Positions 47,918-56,779 of a stretch of 64,000 nucleotides of DNA are shown here, piece after piece (position 1 is the stretch's first letter; the number at the start of each line of letters is the position of its first letter). The position numbers and the translations under genes are program-made. This DNA comes from Methylocystis echinoides (lineage in GTDB: Bacteria > Pseudomonadota > Alphaproteobacteria > Rhizobiales > Beijerinckiaceae): positions 1,378,501 through 1,442,500 of the forward strand of contig NZ_CP156084.1 in the NCBI RefSeq assembly GCF_040687965.1, in the 5' to 3' direction. The notes under the pieces are model-generated. The model saw only the letters and a list, made by a program, of their open reading frames with translations. It did no database searches and was not told the DNA's origin.

Positions 47918-48664
47918 ATGCGAACCATAGCTTTCGTTACGCAAAAAGGCGGCGCCGGCAAAAGCACGCTGGCGAGCGGCGTCGCCGCCGCCGCGCGCGC
48001 GGCGGGAGAGCGCGTCTTCATCATCGATCTCGATCCGCTGCAAACGCTCGTCACCTGGGCCAAGACGCGCCACGATCCCGACCTCGGCGTCGAATATGTG
48101 CCGCCGGCGAAACTCGAGAAGGCCATCGCCGCGCTCGCGAAGAAGGGCGTCACCCTCGTCGTTCTCGACGCCCCCGGTCAGGGCGGGGAAGCGGCGGCCG
48201 CGGCCATTCGCGCCGCCGATCTTTGCATCATCCCGGCGCGCCCCAACGCCTTCGATCTCTGGGCGAGCGACAAGACGCGCGCGCAGATGAAGGCGCAAGG
48301 ACGCGACTACGCCTTTCTGCTCAATCAGTGTCCGCCCTCGCAACAGAGCGCGCGCGTCGAACTCGGGGTCAAGGCGCTGGAGGCGATCGGCGGCCTGCTG
48401 ACGCCGCTCGTCTCGGCGCGCGTCGACTATCAGGAGGCGGCGCGGCTCGGCCTCGCGGTCACGGAATACAATCCAGAGGGCGTCGCCGCGCAGGAAATGA
48501 AGGAGCTCTGGAGCTCCATCAAGCGCCGCCTCAAGCGTGCAGGCGCGAAGCCGGAGAAGGGCGCGACGGCGGACAAATCCGCCCCGGCGCAAAAGCGCGC
48601 TGCGACGCCGGCCCCCGCCGACCCAAAAAGCGCGCCGAAAAAGCCTGCAAGGAAAGCGGCGTAA
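47918..48664 (+). CDS. Orphan ParA-family ATPase
   Basis: A 248-residue deviant-Walker ATPase of the ParA/MinD superfamily. It starts MRTIAFVTQKGGAGKST, with the signature lysine in KGGAGKST; Walker A' is FIIDLDPLQT and Walker B VVLDAPG. After about residue 205 the chain becomes a Lys/Ala/Pro-rich tail (AQKRAATPAPADPKSAPKK), suited to non-specific DNA or polyphosphate binding. No parB, parS-like repeat or partner gene is adjacent, so it is not the chromosomal ParAB pair. It could position a protein or the nucleoid; cargo unknown. A strong terminator follows. Confidence 0.85.
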   Translation: MRTIAFVTQKGGAGKSTLASGVAAAARAAGERVFIIDLDPLQTLVTWAKTRHDPDLGVEYVPPAKLEKAIAALAKKGVTLVVLDAPGQGGEAAAAAIRAADLCIIPARPNAFDLWASDKTRAQMKAQGRDYAFLLNQCPPSQQSARVELGVKALEAIGGLLTPLVSARVDYQEAARLGLAVTEYNPEGVAAQEMKELWSSIKRRLKRAGAKPEKGATADKSAPAQKRAATPAPADPKSAPKKPARKAA

Positions 48665-48674
48665 AGAGAAGACG

Positions 48675-48706
48675 AAAGCCGCGCCGGCGCGACGCGGCTT
48701 TTTTTT
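48675..48706 (+). terminator. Intrinsic terminator between parA-like and gre-like genes
   Basis: AAAGCCGCG pairs with CGCGGCTTT around a 9-base loop and is followed by a run of eight T on the plus strand. It lies between convergent genes; on the minus strand the T-run is weak, so it mainly serves the ParA-like gene. Confidence 0.88.
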
Positions 48707-48709
48707 GGT

Positions 48710-49177
48710 TTACCCGATCTCGACGATCCTGGCGCTGTGGTGGATCACCTCCGCCTTGTCGCCGACGCTCTTGCCCATCAGCGCCTGCGCGAGCGGCGCG
48801 ACATAGGGGATGAGCCCTTTGGCGGGATCGGCCTCATCCTCGCCGACGAGGCGGAAGACGCGCGTCGCGCCCCCTTCGAGCTCCACCACGACGCGGTGGC
48901 CGAACCGCACATGCGAATGGTCGGCGATCGGCCGCACCACTTCGGCGCTCGCGCGTCGCGCCGCCCAATAGCGCAGATCGCGCTGCGCGACCGCCAGGGC
49001 GTGATTGTCGTCCGCGGCCGTGGCCTTTTCCACTTCGGCATGGAGACGCGTCAACGCGTCGTCGATCTGCTGCAGCCCTTCCGGCGTCACCAGGTTGCGG
49101 TGCGGGCTGACCGGCCGATCTGGGAGGTCCTCGCGAGGGTTGTCGTCTTCCTGTTCCTTGGTGAAAGCCGAACTCAT
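48710..49177 (-). CDS. GreA/GreB-family transcription elongation factor-like protein
   Basis: This 155-residue protein has the C-terminal FKBP-like domain of Gre factors (VRFGHRVVVELEGGATRVFR, GEDEADPAKGLIPYVAPL, ALMGKSVGDKAEV). The N-terminal part has one predicted helical stretch rather than the full antiparallel coiled coil, and its residues 1-35 are acidic and Pro-rich. True GreA/GreB stimulate RNA cleavage in backtracked polymerase; a Gre-like protein with an altered coiled coil may bind polymerase without cleaving. ATG at 49177 is chosen over an upstream in-frame start at 49219. Confidence 0.82.
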   Translation of the reverse strand: MSSAFTKEQEDDNPREDLPDRPVSPHRNLVTPEGLQQIDDALTRLHAEVEKATAADDNHALAVAQRDLRYWAARRASAEVVRPIADHSHVRFGHRVVVELEGGATRVFRLVGEDEADPAKGLIPYVAPLAQALMGKSVGDKAEVIHHSARIVEIG

Positions 49178-49318
49178 GCGTCCCCTACCTTTAGCGCGGC
49201 GCGCGCAGGAAAAAAGCAAACGGCCCCGTCATGGGCCGAAAGCCGAAACATTACAACCGAGGCCGGGGCGAAAGTCGAGAAGGCGCGAGCGCCTGCGACA
49301 ATCCGCGACAAGCCGACG

Positions 49319-50305
49319 TCAGGGCATTTCGATAACGACGCGCCCCCGGACCTTCCCCGAGACAATCGAGCGCGCCCGCTCCAACGCCTGATCGAAGGGG
49401 ATTATTTCACACATGGCGTCGATGATCGCCGTGTCGAGGTCGGCGGCGATTCGCGCCCAGGCGGCGCGGCGCAGCTCGATCCGCGGCCGCACGCTTTCGA
49501 CCCCGAGGAGCGCCACGCCGCGCAGGATGAAGGGCGCGACGCTCGCCGGCAGATCCATGCCGCCGACATTGCCGCAGGCGGCGACGGCGCCGTCGAACTG
49601 GGTCTGCGAAAGCAGATTGGCGAGGGTGACGCCGCCGACCGTGTCGACGCCCGCCGCGAAAAGTTGCGCTTGCAGCGCCTTGCCCGGCGCCGAAAACGCG
49701 TCGCGCGCCAGAACCTCGGCCGCGCCGATCGATTTGAGATAATCCGCCTCGGCGGCGTGTCCGGTGATGGCGGCGACGCGCCAGCCGGCGCGGGCGAGCA
49801 AGGCCACCGCAAAGGAGCCGACGCCGCCCGAAGCGCCCGACACGACCGCCAGGCCATCGGCCGGTTTCAACCCGTGGCGCTCGAGCGCGAGCACGCAGAA
49901 CATGGCGGTGAGGCCGGCGGTGCCGACAGTCATGGCGCGCGCCGGCGTGAGCGGCTCCGGCAACTTGACCAGCCAATCGCCGGATAGCCGCGCCCTTTGC
50001 GCAAAGCCTCCGAAATGCGCCTCGCCCACGCCGCAGCCCGTCGCGACGACGAGGTCGCCGACGGCAAAATCCGGGCGCCCCGTCCCCGTCACGCGCCCGA
50101 CGAGATCGACGCCCGGCACCATGGGAAAGCGCCGCACGACCGGACCCTTGCCGGTCACCGCCAACCCATCCTTGTAATTGATGGCCGAGTAGAGAACGTC
50201 GACATCCACGTCGCCGTCCATCAGTGCGCTGTCGGACATCTCGACGTAATCGGCCTCGTAACCTTGCGAATTCTTGTCAACCCTGATTGCTTTAAACGAT
50301 CTCAT
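49319..50305 (-). CDS. Medium-chain oxidoreductase, AcuI/YhdH (acrylyl-CoA reductase) family
   Basis: A 328-residue NADPH-dependent, zinc-free medium-chain dehydrogenase/reductase. It starts MRSFKAIRVDKNSQGYEADY, and SAINYKDGLAVTGKGPVVRR and PMVPGVDLVGRV are typical of the YhdH/AcuI branch, which reduces acryloyl-CoA and protects against acrylate. The nucleotide-binding motif is VSGASGGVGSFA. No catalytic zinc cysteines are present. It is a single gene, divergent from mucR. Quinone reductase activity is an alternative, given family breadth. Confidence 0.9.
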   Translation of the reverse strand: MRSFKAIRVDKNSQGYEADYVEMSDSALMDGDVDVDVLYSAINYKDGLAVTGKGPVVRRFPMVPGVDLVGRVTGTGRPDFAVGDLVVATGCGVGEAHFGGFAQRARLSGDWLVKLPEPLTPARAMTVGTAGLTAMFCVLALERHGLKPADGLAVVSGASGGVGSFAVALLARAGWRVAAITGHAAEADYLKSIGAAEVLARDAFSAPGKALQAQLFAAGVDTVGGVTLANLLSQTQFDGAVAACGNVGGMDLPASVAPFILRGVALLGVESVRPRIELRRAAWARIAADLDTAIIDAMCEIIPFDQALERARSIVSGKVRGRVVIEMP

Positions 50306-50683
50306 CGGCGCTCCTTTTGTCCCGACGTCGAGATTTACCGGCCCAGCGGGGTTTCGGCCACCGCAAAGGAGAGGCGGTCTCGGGCTTTTGCGTCTTCGTC
50401 TGAGGCCCTGAGGCCCTAAAACTTATGGTTGTTCGCGAGACCATGCGCGCTAATCAGTCAAAGCCTCGAAACAATAGTCCCCACGCCGACGAGCAAGAAT
50501 TTATCTTGCATTAAATCTTGCTGGATCCAAAAATATGATTTAATTTAACGAGTAATCTTCACTCGTTCGACGAAGCCCTTTTGGGATTTATGTTGTTCGG
50601 GGTCCGGGGGCCGTTTCGCTCTGGCCGAAGATCCATTCCTTGAGAGTTCCTCGCCGTCAACCCGCACGCACACAGGCGCCTCT
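50306..50683. other. AT-rich intergenic region upstream of mucR
   Basis: There is no gene in these 378 bases. The part from about 50450 to 50600 is strikingly AT-rich for this genome. It contains two ATCTTGC repeats 12 bases apart and a perfect dyad, AACGAGT-N7-ACTCGTT (50547-50567). AT-rich DNA with T-A steps is what MucR proteins bind, so autoregulation is plausible. Confidence 0.55.
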
Positions 50684-51088
50684 ATGACGAACAATAATAT
50701 CGAGCTCGCGGCCGATATCGTGTCTGCTTATGTCAGTAATAACTCCGTCCCCGCGGGTGATTTGCCCAGTCTGATCAGCGACGTCTACAACGCGCTGCTG
50801 CGCGTGGGCTCCGGCGCCCCCATCGCGCCGACCGAGCCGCCCAAGCCCGCCGTCCCGGTCAAACGCTCCGTCAACAACGACTATATCGTCTGTCTCGAAG
50901 ACGGTAAGAAGTTCAAGTCCCTGAAACGCCATCTGCGGACGCAATACGGTCTCTCGCCGGAGGAATACCGCGAGAAATGGGGCTTGCCGGCCGATTATCC
51001 GATGGTTGCGCCCAATTACGCCAAGGCCCGCTCCAATCTCGCCAAGCAAATGGGCCTCGGCCAGCAGCGCCGCCGCCGCGGCAAATAG
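50684..51088 (+). CDS. mucR: MucR/Ros family zinc-finger transcriptional regulator
   Basis: MucR proteins are H-NS-like global regulators of exopolysaccharide, motility and symbiosis or virulence genes. The 134-residue protein has the oligomerising N-terminal region ([19 protein letters not shown]) and the C2H2-like finger region beginning [17 protein letters not shown], with only one cysteine, two histidines and acidic residues, followed by [15 protein letters not shown]. The first zinc cysteine pair is incomplete, as in several MucR members. A terminator follows at once. It may control the glycan operon downstream, but that is inference. Confidence 0.93.
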   Translation: MTNNNIELAADIVSAYVSNNSVPAGDLPSLISDVYNALLRVGSGAPIAPTEPPKPAVPVKRSVNNDYIVCLEDGKKFKSLKRHLRTQYGLSPEEYREKWGLPADYPMVAPNYAKARSNLAKQMGLGQQRRRRGK

Positions 51089-51103
51089 CGCCTTTCCATA
51101 AAC

Positions 51104-51131
51104 AAACCCGCGGCCTCTCGGCCGCGGGTTT
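51104..51131 (+). terminator. Intrinsic terminator of mucR
   Basis: AAACCCGCGGCC-TCTC-GGCCGCGGGTTT is a perfect 12-base stem beginning 15 bases after the mucR stop, ending in TTT. It can work in both directions and faces the convergent TIGR02300 gene. Confidence 0.88.
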
Positions 51132-51175
51132 CTGGCGTCGACAGGGCGGGGCGGACGCGCGCCGCGCTTTTCCTT

Positions 51176-51544
51176 CTAGCCCTCGTCGTCGGTTTCGATG
51201 TCGCCGTCGATGAGCCCGGAAACGTCGTCGTCCTCGCCTTCCTCCTCTTCGAGGAACGTGTCGTCGTCCGCATCGTCGCCAACGAGTTCCTCGTCCTCCA
51301 CGTCGATCGCCTCGGCGGCGTTCTCCCCCTCTTCGACTTCGTCGAGAGACACGGTGTCGACGCCCTCTTTCTCGAGTTCGGTCTCCTCTTCCGGCTCAGC
51401 GCGGCCGGGCGCGCGGGCGAGGGCGGCGGCGACCTGGAAAATCGTCCCGCATTTCGGGCAGACGATCGGATCCTTGTTGAGATCGTAGAATTTCGTCGCG
51501 CAGGACTGGCATTGGCGCTTGGCGCCGAGTTCGGGTTTGGCCAC
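51176..51544 (-). CDS. TIGR02300 family acidic protein with N-terminal zinc ribbon
   Basis: A 122-residue protein restricted largely to Alphaproteobacteria. The N-terminus MAKPELGAKRQCQSCATKFY continues DLNKDPIVCPKCG, giving two CxxC zinc knuckles and the FYDLN sequence that names the family. The remaining two thirds is extremely acidic and low in complexity (Asp/Glu runs), probably disordered. Function unknown; the combination suggests a nucleic-acid-mimic or protein-binding role, which is inference. It ends 44 bases from the mucR terminator, convergent with mucR. Confidence 0.9.
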   Translation of the reverse strand: MAKPELGAKRQCQSCATKFYDLNKDPIVCPKCGTIFQVAAALARAPGRAEPEEETELEKEGVDTVSLDEVEEGENAAEAIDVEDEELVGDDADDDTFLEEEEGEDDDVSGLIDGDIETDDEG

Positions 51545-51679
51545 GGTTCGTTGATCCCTTAAGAGAAGAAGCAGCGTCGAAACGCGCGCCTGAAGATGAC
51601 CGTCGGGCGCTCGGGTTAGTTGGCTCCGGCGGCGCTGTCAAATGGATAAATGCGCCCAGCCGGCGCGCCCGATAGACCA

Positions 51680-51708
51680 TTGCAAACCGCCGCGCGGCTT
51701 GGCATAGA
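51680..51708 (+). promoter_or_regulatory. Candidate sigma70-type promoter of tRNA-Gly
   Basis: TTGCAA and CATAGA are separated by 17 bases, and the second box ends nine bases before the tRNA 5' end. Spacing and position fit a tRNA promoter, though the sequence match is moderate. Confidence 0.4.
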
Positions 51709-51717
51709 AAAGAGGCC

Positions 51718-51791
51718 GCGGGTGTAGCTCAATGGTAGAGCAGCAGCCTTCCAAGCTGAATACGAGGGTTCGATTCCCTTCACCCGCTCCA
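51718..51791 (+). tRNA. tRNA-Gly (anticodon TCC)
   Basis: The 74-base gene folds as a cloverleaf: acceptor stem GCGGGTG/CACCCGC, D-arm GCTC..GAGC, anticodon loop CTTCCAA with TCC at 51750-51752, T-arm AGGG-TTCGATT-CCCT, discriminator T and encoded CCA. The first anticodon-stem pair is G-A mismatched. The TCC anticodon reads GGA and GGG codons. Confidence 0.96.
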
Positions 51792-51824
51792 TCCCGGTCC
51801 CTGCGCGCCCTGTCTGCGACGGCT

Positions 51825-54149
51825 TTAGCGCCCGCCTTTCTGCTTCATCGCCGCGAGCAGCGCCTCGCCGAGCCCACCGGGCGAATTGCCGGCCGGCTTC
51901 GCCCCGCGCGGCGCGTTCGACGACTGCGGGCCGCGCGGCCGGTTCTGGTCGCGATTCTGCCCTTGCCCGCCCCGCGCCTGCTGGCCGGGCGCGTCGTCGA
52001 GCCGCATGGAGAGCGAAATGCGCTTGCGCGGCGCATCCACCTCCATGACCTTCACTTTGACGATGTCGCCGGGCTTCACCACGCTGCGCGGGTCCTTGAC
52101 GAATTCCCTCGACAGCGCCGAGATGTGCACCAGCCCGTCTTGATGCACGCCAATGTCGACAAAGGCGCCGAAGGCGGCGACATTGGTCACAACCCCTTCG
52201 AGTGTCATGCCGGGCTTGAGATCGTTCAGCGTCTCGACGCCCTCCTGGAAGGTTGCCGTCTTGAAGGCCGGGCGCGGATCGCGGCCGGGTTTTTCCAGCT
52301 CGGCCAGAACGTCCGTCACGGTGGGAACGCCGAAGGTTTCGTCCGCGAATTGCGCCGGCTTGAGCTTGCGCAGCTCATTGGCGTTGCCGATCAAAGACCT
52401 GATGTCGGTCTTGGCGGTCTGGAGAATGCGCCGCACCAGCGGATAGGCCTCCGGATGCACGCCCGAACGGTCGAGCGGATCGTCGCCGTCTATGATGCGC
52501 AGGAAGCCGGCGCTCTGCTCGAAGGCTTTGGGGCCGAGACGCGGCACGTCCTTGAGGGCGGCGCGGGTGCGGAACGGCCCGTTGGCGTCGCGATGGGCGA
52601 CAATATTGGACGCGAGCGTCTCGCCGAGACCGGAGACGCGCGCAAGCAGCGGCGCCGAAGCGGTGTTGACGTCGACGCCCACGGCGTTCACGCAATCCTC
52701 GACCACGGCGTCGAGCGCGCGCGAGAGCTTGGTCTCGGAGACGTCGTGCTGATACTGGCCGACGCCGATCGATTTGGGCTCGATCTTGACGAGCTCGGCG
52801 AGCGGGTCCTGAAGCCGCCGGGCGATCGACGCGGCCCCTCGCAGCGACACGTCGAGATCGGGAAGCTCCTTCGAGGCGTATTCCGAGGCCGAATAGACCG
52901 AAGCGCCCGCCTCTGAGACGACGATCTTGGTGAGCTTCAGCTCGGGATGCTTCGACATCAGCTCGCCCGCGAACTTGTCGGTCTCGCGCGAGGCGGTGCC
53001 GTTGCCGATGGCGACGAGTTCGATCTTGTGCTCCCGCGCGAGGCGCGCGAGCGTCGCAATCGCCTCGTCCCAGCGTCGCTGCGGCTCGTGCGGATAGATG
53101 GCTGTCGTCGCGACGATCTTGCCCGTCGCCTCGATCACCGCGACTTTGACGCCGGTGCGAAAACCCGGATCGAGCCCGATCGTCGGGCGCGCCCCCGCCG
53201 GCGCGGCGAGCAAAAGATCGCGCAAATTTTCCGCAAAGACGCGGATCGCCTCCTCCTCGGCGAAACGCCACAGACGGGCGCGGGCGTCGACGGCGAGATG
53301 CAGCTCGATCTTGGTGCGCCAGGCCCAGCGCGCCGTCTCGAGCAGCCATTTGTCGCCCGGGCGGCCGCGGTCCTCGATCTGATAGCGGCGCGCGATGCGG
53401 CTCTCATAGCCGCCGAGGCCGGGCTCGGCCTCGGGCATGAGCTCCAGCTCGAGCATCTCTTCCTTTTCGCCGCGAAACAGCGCGAGGATGCGATGCGACG
53501 GCAGTTTTGAGATCGGCTGCGAGAATTCGAAATAATCGGCGTATTTCGCCGCCGCCGCTTCCTTGCCTGCGCGCGGCTTCGACTTCATAACCGCTTGCGA
53601 CCAGTGCGTTTCGCGCAGCGCGCCGATCAGATCGGCGTCTTCGGCGAAGCGCTCGACGAGAATGGCGCGCGCGCCCTCCAGAGCCGCCTCGACGGTCGCG
53701 ACGTTCTTTTCGGCGTCGACGAAGGGTGCGGCCTGGCCCTTGGGGTCTTTGTCGGGAGCGGCGAGGAGCGCCTCGGCGAGCGGCGCGAGCCCCGCCTCGA
53801 TCGCGATCTGCGCCTTGGTGCGGCGCTTGGGCTTGAACGGCAGATAAATGTCTTCGAGGCGCGCCTTGTTGTCGGCCTCCATGATGACGCGGCGCAGGGC
53901 GTCGTCGAGCTTTCCCTGCGAGTCGATCGACTCGAGGATCGCCTTGCGGCGATCTTCGAGCTCCCGCAGATAGCGCAGCCTCTCCTCGAGCTTGCGCAGC
54001 TGCGTATCGTCGAGCTGGCCGGTCGCCTCCTTGCGGTATCGCGCGATGAAGGGCACCGTCGAGCCGCCGTCGAGAAGGCTGATCGCGGCCTCCACCTGCC
54101 AGGGTTTCGCCGCAAGCTCGCCGCTCAGCCGCTCGACAATCGATGTCAT
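51825..54149 (-). CDS. Tex family RNA-binding transcription accessory protein
   Basis: A 774-residue Tex/YhgF protein that binds nucleic acid and affects transcription. Domains in order: helical N-terminal Tex domain (residues 1-200), YqgF/RuvC-like nuclease fold around 325-450 ([18 protein letters not shown]), helix-hairpin-helix repeats (about 490-560), and an S1 RNA-binding domain at about 650-722 ([20 protein letters not shown]). The C-terminal 50 residues are a disordered Gln/Arg/Gly/Pro-rich tail. The start [19 protein letters not shown] matches the family. It is a single gene, convergent with tRNA-Gly. Confidence 0.95.
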   Translation of the reverse strand: MTSIVERLSGELAAKPWQVEAAISLLDGGSTVPFIARYRKEATGQLDDTQLRKLEERLRYLRELEDRRKAILESIDSQGKLDDALRRVIMEADNKARLEDIYLPFKPKRRTKAQIAIEAGLAPLAEALLAAPDKDPKGQAAPFVDAEKNVATVEAALEGARAILVERFAEDADLIGALRETHWSQAVMKSKPRAGKEAAAAKYADYFEFSQPISKLPSHRILALFRGEKEEMLELELMPEAEPGLGGYESRIARRYQIEDRGRPGDKWLLETARWAWRTKIELHLAVDARARLWRFAEEEAIRVFAENLRDLLLAAPAGARPTIGLDPGFRTGVKVAVIEATGKIVATTAIYPHEPQRRWDEAIATLARLAREHKIELVAIGNGTASRETDKFAGELMSKHPELKLTKIVVSEAGASVYSASEYASKELPDLDVSLRGAASIARRLQDPLAELVKIEPKSIGVGQYQHDVSETKLSRALDAVVEDCVNAVGVDVNTASAPLLARVSGLGETLASNIVAHRDANGPFRTRAALKDVPRLGPKAFEQSAGFLRIIDGDDPLDRSGVHPEAYPLVRRILQTAKTDIRSLIGNANELRKLKPAQFADETFGVPTVTDVLAELEKPGRDPRPAFKTATFQEGVETLNDLKPGMTLEGVVTNVAAFGAFVDIGVHQDGLVHISALSREFVKDPRSVVKPGDIVKVKVMEVDAPRKRISLSMRLDDAPGQQARGGQGQNRDQNRPRGPQSSNAPRGAKPAGNSPGGLGEALLAAMKQKGGR

Positions 54150-54249
54150 CTTCGATTCTCTCTCCGTTTCGGGAGGGAGCTTTTAGCCAAGCGCGCCGGC
54201 CGAAGTCAAAGACAAGGGCGCCGAGCGTGTGAGATCTCGACAGGGATTT

Positions 54250-55821
54250 TTAGCCTTGGTCTCCCCTCAGCCAGGCCCGATCGGGATGATCGGGCCAGCA
54301 ATCGAGGAACTCCAGGCGCAGCGGAGCCTGTGCGCCGTCCGCGGACATCAGCCAGGGCGGGATCTTCTCGATCCGCGCGAGGTAGTTGGTCGGAAGCGGC
54401 AAGAGCCGCACCGATTGCCAGCTCGTGAGGAGGTTGCAGCCGCTGATGCGATACTCGTCGAGAATAAGCGCCCGTTTTATTTCCATCACAGGATTGGCGG
54501 CGGAGATCAGCACGATGACCGAAATGGCGGTTGGAAATGCGCTGTCGTCGCGCGGCGTCGAGACGGCGATGCGGGCGAAGCTGAACGCAAGCAGGACCAA
54601 CGCCGGGATGGAGGCGCGCATGGCGAGGTCATTGCCGGGTCCAAACGCATAGAGAGGAAGAAGGGCGAGCGTCAAAAGCGCAACCACGAGCGGGCCGCGG
54701 TCAACGGGATCGAGCTTCCGCCAGGCGTAAATGAGGATGGCCGCCTGAGGAATCTCGATCAGCAGAAAGAACGGGTAAATCCAGGCGAAACCGTCGTTGA
54801 AGACTTGCCATCCATGGGTAATGGCGCCGCCGTCCGTCACCAGGTAGAGCGCGATCGGAAGAAAGCACAGTCCGGTCGCCGCCGCGCGCAAGGTCGCGGC
54901 GGAGAAGAGGTCGCGCCACGTCGTCCGAAGCGCCAGAAAGGCGACGAGCGGGACTGCGCCCAGCAGCGCGAGCGGCGACCAGAGCGCAAGCGGCGCGCAG
55001 CACGCAAGCAGCTTCGAAAACCCGATCTCGCCGCGCGCGCGCAGCAAGACGAGGAGCGCCAGCCACCAGCCGGGAGCGGCGTGGTTCGGCACCCAGAAGA
55101 GTTGCGTGATGAAGCTTGAATACTGCAAGACAACTTCTGGCGCGAAACTGCCGCTCCACCATTCCGCCTGCGGATTTGTAACTCTGCCGGCGAGCTGCGC
55201 CGCCAAAAAGCCGAGAATGTCGAGACCGCCGAAAAAAACGAAAACCAGAAGGAAAGGCGCGGCGCGGACCTTTGCGATGTGCGCGGCAAGGTAAAGGATC
55301 AGGCCGAAGATCGCGGAATTCTGCAGAAGCAGGGCAATGTGGGCCGCGAAGAGGCCCCACAAGCGCCCGAGAGCCGCCGGGAGAAGATACATGCCGAGCG
55401 GCGCCCGCAGCACATAGTCCCGTCCTTCGTAATGATAGAACGCCAGCGGCCCCTTTTGCACGAGATCGGCCAGAACGGCGTCGCGCGTCAGCCAATCCCA
55501 GGTCGAAAAAAAGAAATGCCCCTCCCCGCCGAGGAGGCACAGCGCAAGGGCGAGCGACAGAGAAAGCGCCAGCCGGGCAGGATCAATGGGCGCGGAAAGG
55601 ACCCCGCTGGCCTGCCGAAGCCGCCACAGGATGACGCCGACGCCGCCACAGCCGGCGAGAACGACCGCCGCGGGCAGCGGACGCAGAGCGGTCGCTGCGA
55701 AAAGCGCATTCGGCGCGAGAAACAGGAGCGCGGTCAAGGAGAATATGTGGAAATTAGACAGCGTCCACGCCGATACGCCGCTCGGCGCGGTCGGCAGACG
55801 GGCTATTTCTGCGTTGGCCAT
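54250..55821 (-). CDS. Polytopic membrane protein, probable GT-C/Gtr-type glycosyltransferase
   Basis: A 523-residue protein with about 11 hydrophobic segments and no close family recognised. Its first large loop after the third segment contains acidic residues in STWDWLTRDAVLADL (D109, D114), and another loop carries NPQAEWWSGSFAPE. Lipid-carrier-dependent GT-C enzymes have such acidic first loops. It is the last gene of the eight-gene operon and follows a GtrB-like and a GtrA-like gene. Serotype-specific Gtr transferases are also about 450-500 residues, multi-spanning and poorly conserved. The call therefore rests on topology and context; a polymerase or flippase cannot be excluded. Confidence 0.6.
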   Translation of the reverse strand: MANAEIARLPTAPSGVSAWTLSNFHIFSLTALLFLAPNALFAATALRPLPAAVVLAGCGGVGVILWRLRQASGVLSAPIDPARLALSLSLALALCLLGGEGHFFFSTWDWLTRDAVLADLVQKGPLAFYHYEGRDYVLRAPLGMYLLPAALGRLWGLFAAHIALLLQNSAIFGLILYLAAHIAKVRAAPFLLVFVFFGGLDILGFLAAQLAGRVTNPQAEWWSGSFAPEVVLQYSSFITQLFWVPNHAAPGWWLALLVLLRARGEIGFSKLLACCAPLALWSPLALLGAVPLVAFLALRTTWRDLFSAATLRAAATGLCFLPIALYLVTDGGAITHGWQVFNDGFAWIYPFFLLIEIPQAAILIYAWRKLDPVDRGPLVVALLTLALLPLYAFGPGNDLAMRASIPALVLLAFSFARIAVSTPRDDSAFPTAISVIVLISAANPVMEIKRALILDEYRISGCNLLTSWQSVRLLPLPTNYLARIEKIPPWLMSADGAQAPLRLEFLDCWPDHPDRAWLRGDQG

Positions 55822-55840
55822 TTACCGGCTTCCGATCCAG

Positions 55841-56779
55841 TTAAAAATTGAGCCGCTCGCGCTCGAAGACGACAGGCTTTCGTCGCACTTGCGCATAGAT
55901 CGCGAGCACATATTCGGCGAGCACGCCGACGGAGAAGAGCTGCACGCCGCCGAAGAAGAACACCGCCGTGATGATCGTCATCACGCCCGGCTGTGCGATG
56001 CTGCGATAGTAAACGACGCCCAGGAGGAGGTTGACGAAGGCGTAAAGCAACGCCGCCGCCGCGATGGCGAAACCGCCGAAGAGCAGGAGCCGCAAGGGGG
56101 CCAGCGTATTGGTGACGAGCCCGTTCATGCCCTGATCGACAAGAGACTTGAGCGTATTGCTCGTAACGCCTCGCCGCCTCTCCACCCATCTATAGGGCAC
56201 TCCAACGGATTTGAAGCCGCATTCAAACGTCATCATCCGCATGAAGGGATAGGCGTCTTCGATCTTGCGCATCGCCTCCACGACTTTGCGGTCGACAAGC
56301 TGGAAATCGCCGACGCCCATGGGGAGCGACAGTCCGGAGAGCGACGTCAGCACCCTGTAATAAAGCGTGCGAAGCGTGCGCATCGTGGGGTTTTCCTCGC
56401 GGATCTTGCGAACGCCATAGACGACTTCGGCGCCCTTCGCCCAGTGTGATACGAACTCCGGTATCATCTCGGGGGGATCCTGCATGTCGGCGGGAAAGAA
56501 CAGCAGCACGGCGTCGCCCGTCGCCGCCATCACCCCATTGTAATTCGAGCGCATGGCCCCGAAGTTCCGCGCATTGAAAATGACTTTCACATTCTCGTCG
56601 CGCGCGGCGATCTCGCGAAGAATGTCCGGCGTGGCGTCGCTCGAAGCATTGTCGCAGAAAAGATGCTCGCGTCGATATTCGCTCAGCTCGTCGGCGAACA
56701 GCTTTCTAATCGCTGCATGGCATTCGCGGATATTCAGCTCCTCATTGTAACAGGGCGTGACGATCGAGATCGTTTTCAT
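55841..56779 (-). CDS. GtrB-like family 2 glycosyltransferase with two C-terminal membrane segments
   Basis: A 312-residue enzyme that probably loads a sugar onto undecaprenyl phosphate at the cytosolic face. The GT2 domain spans about 1-225 (SIVTPCYNEELNI, CDNASSDAT) and the two membrane helices lie at about 230-252 and 265-290, followed by a short basic tail, as in GtrB and ArnC. The usual DADLQDPPE motif reads PADMQDPPE here (96-104): the first aspartate is replaced by proline while the metal-binding D98 and D101 remain. ATG at 56779 overlaps the GtrA stop by four bases. The donor sugar is unknown. Confidence 0.88.
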   Translation of the reverse strand: MKTISIVTPCYNEELNIRECHAAIRKLFADELSEYRREHLFCDNASSDATPDILREIAARDENVKVIFNARNFGAMRSNYNGVMAATGDAVLLFFPADMQDPPEMIPEFVSHWAKGAEVVYGVRKIREENPTMRTLRTLYYRVLTSLSGLSLPMGVGDFQLVDRKVVEAMRKIEDAYPFMRMMTFECGFKSVGVPYRWVERRRGVTSNTLKSLVDQGMNGLVTNTLAPLRLLLFGGFAIAAAALLYAFVNLLLGVVYYRSIAQPGVMTIITAVFFFGGVQLFSVGVLAEYVLAIYAQVRRKPVVFERERLNF

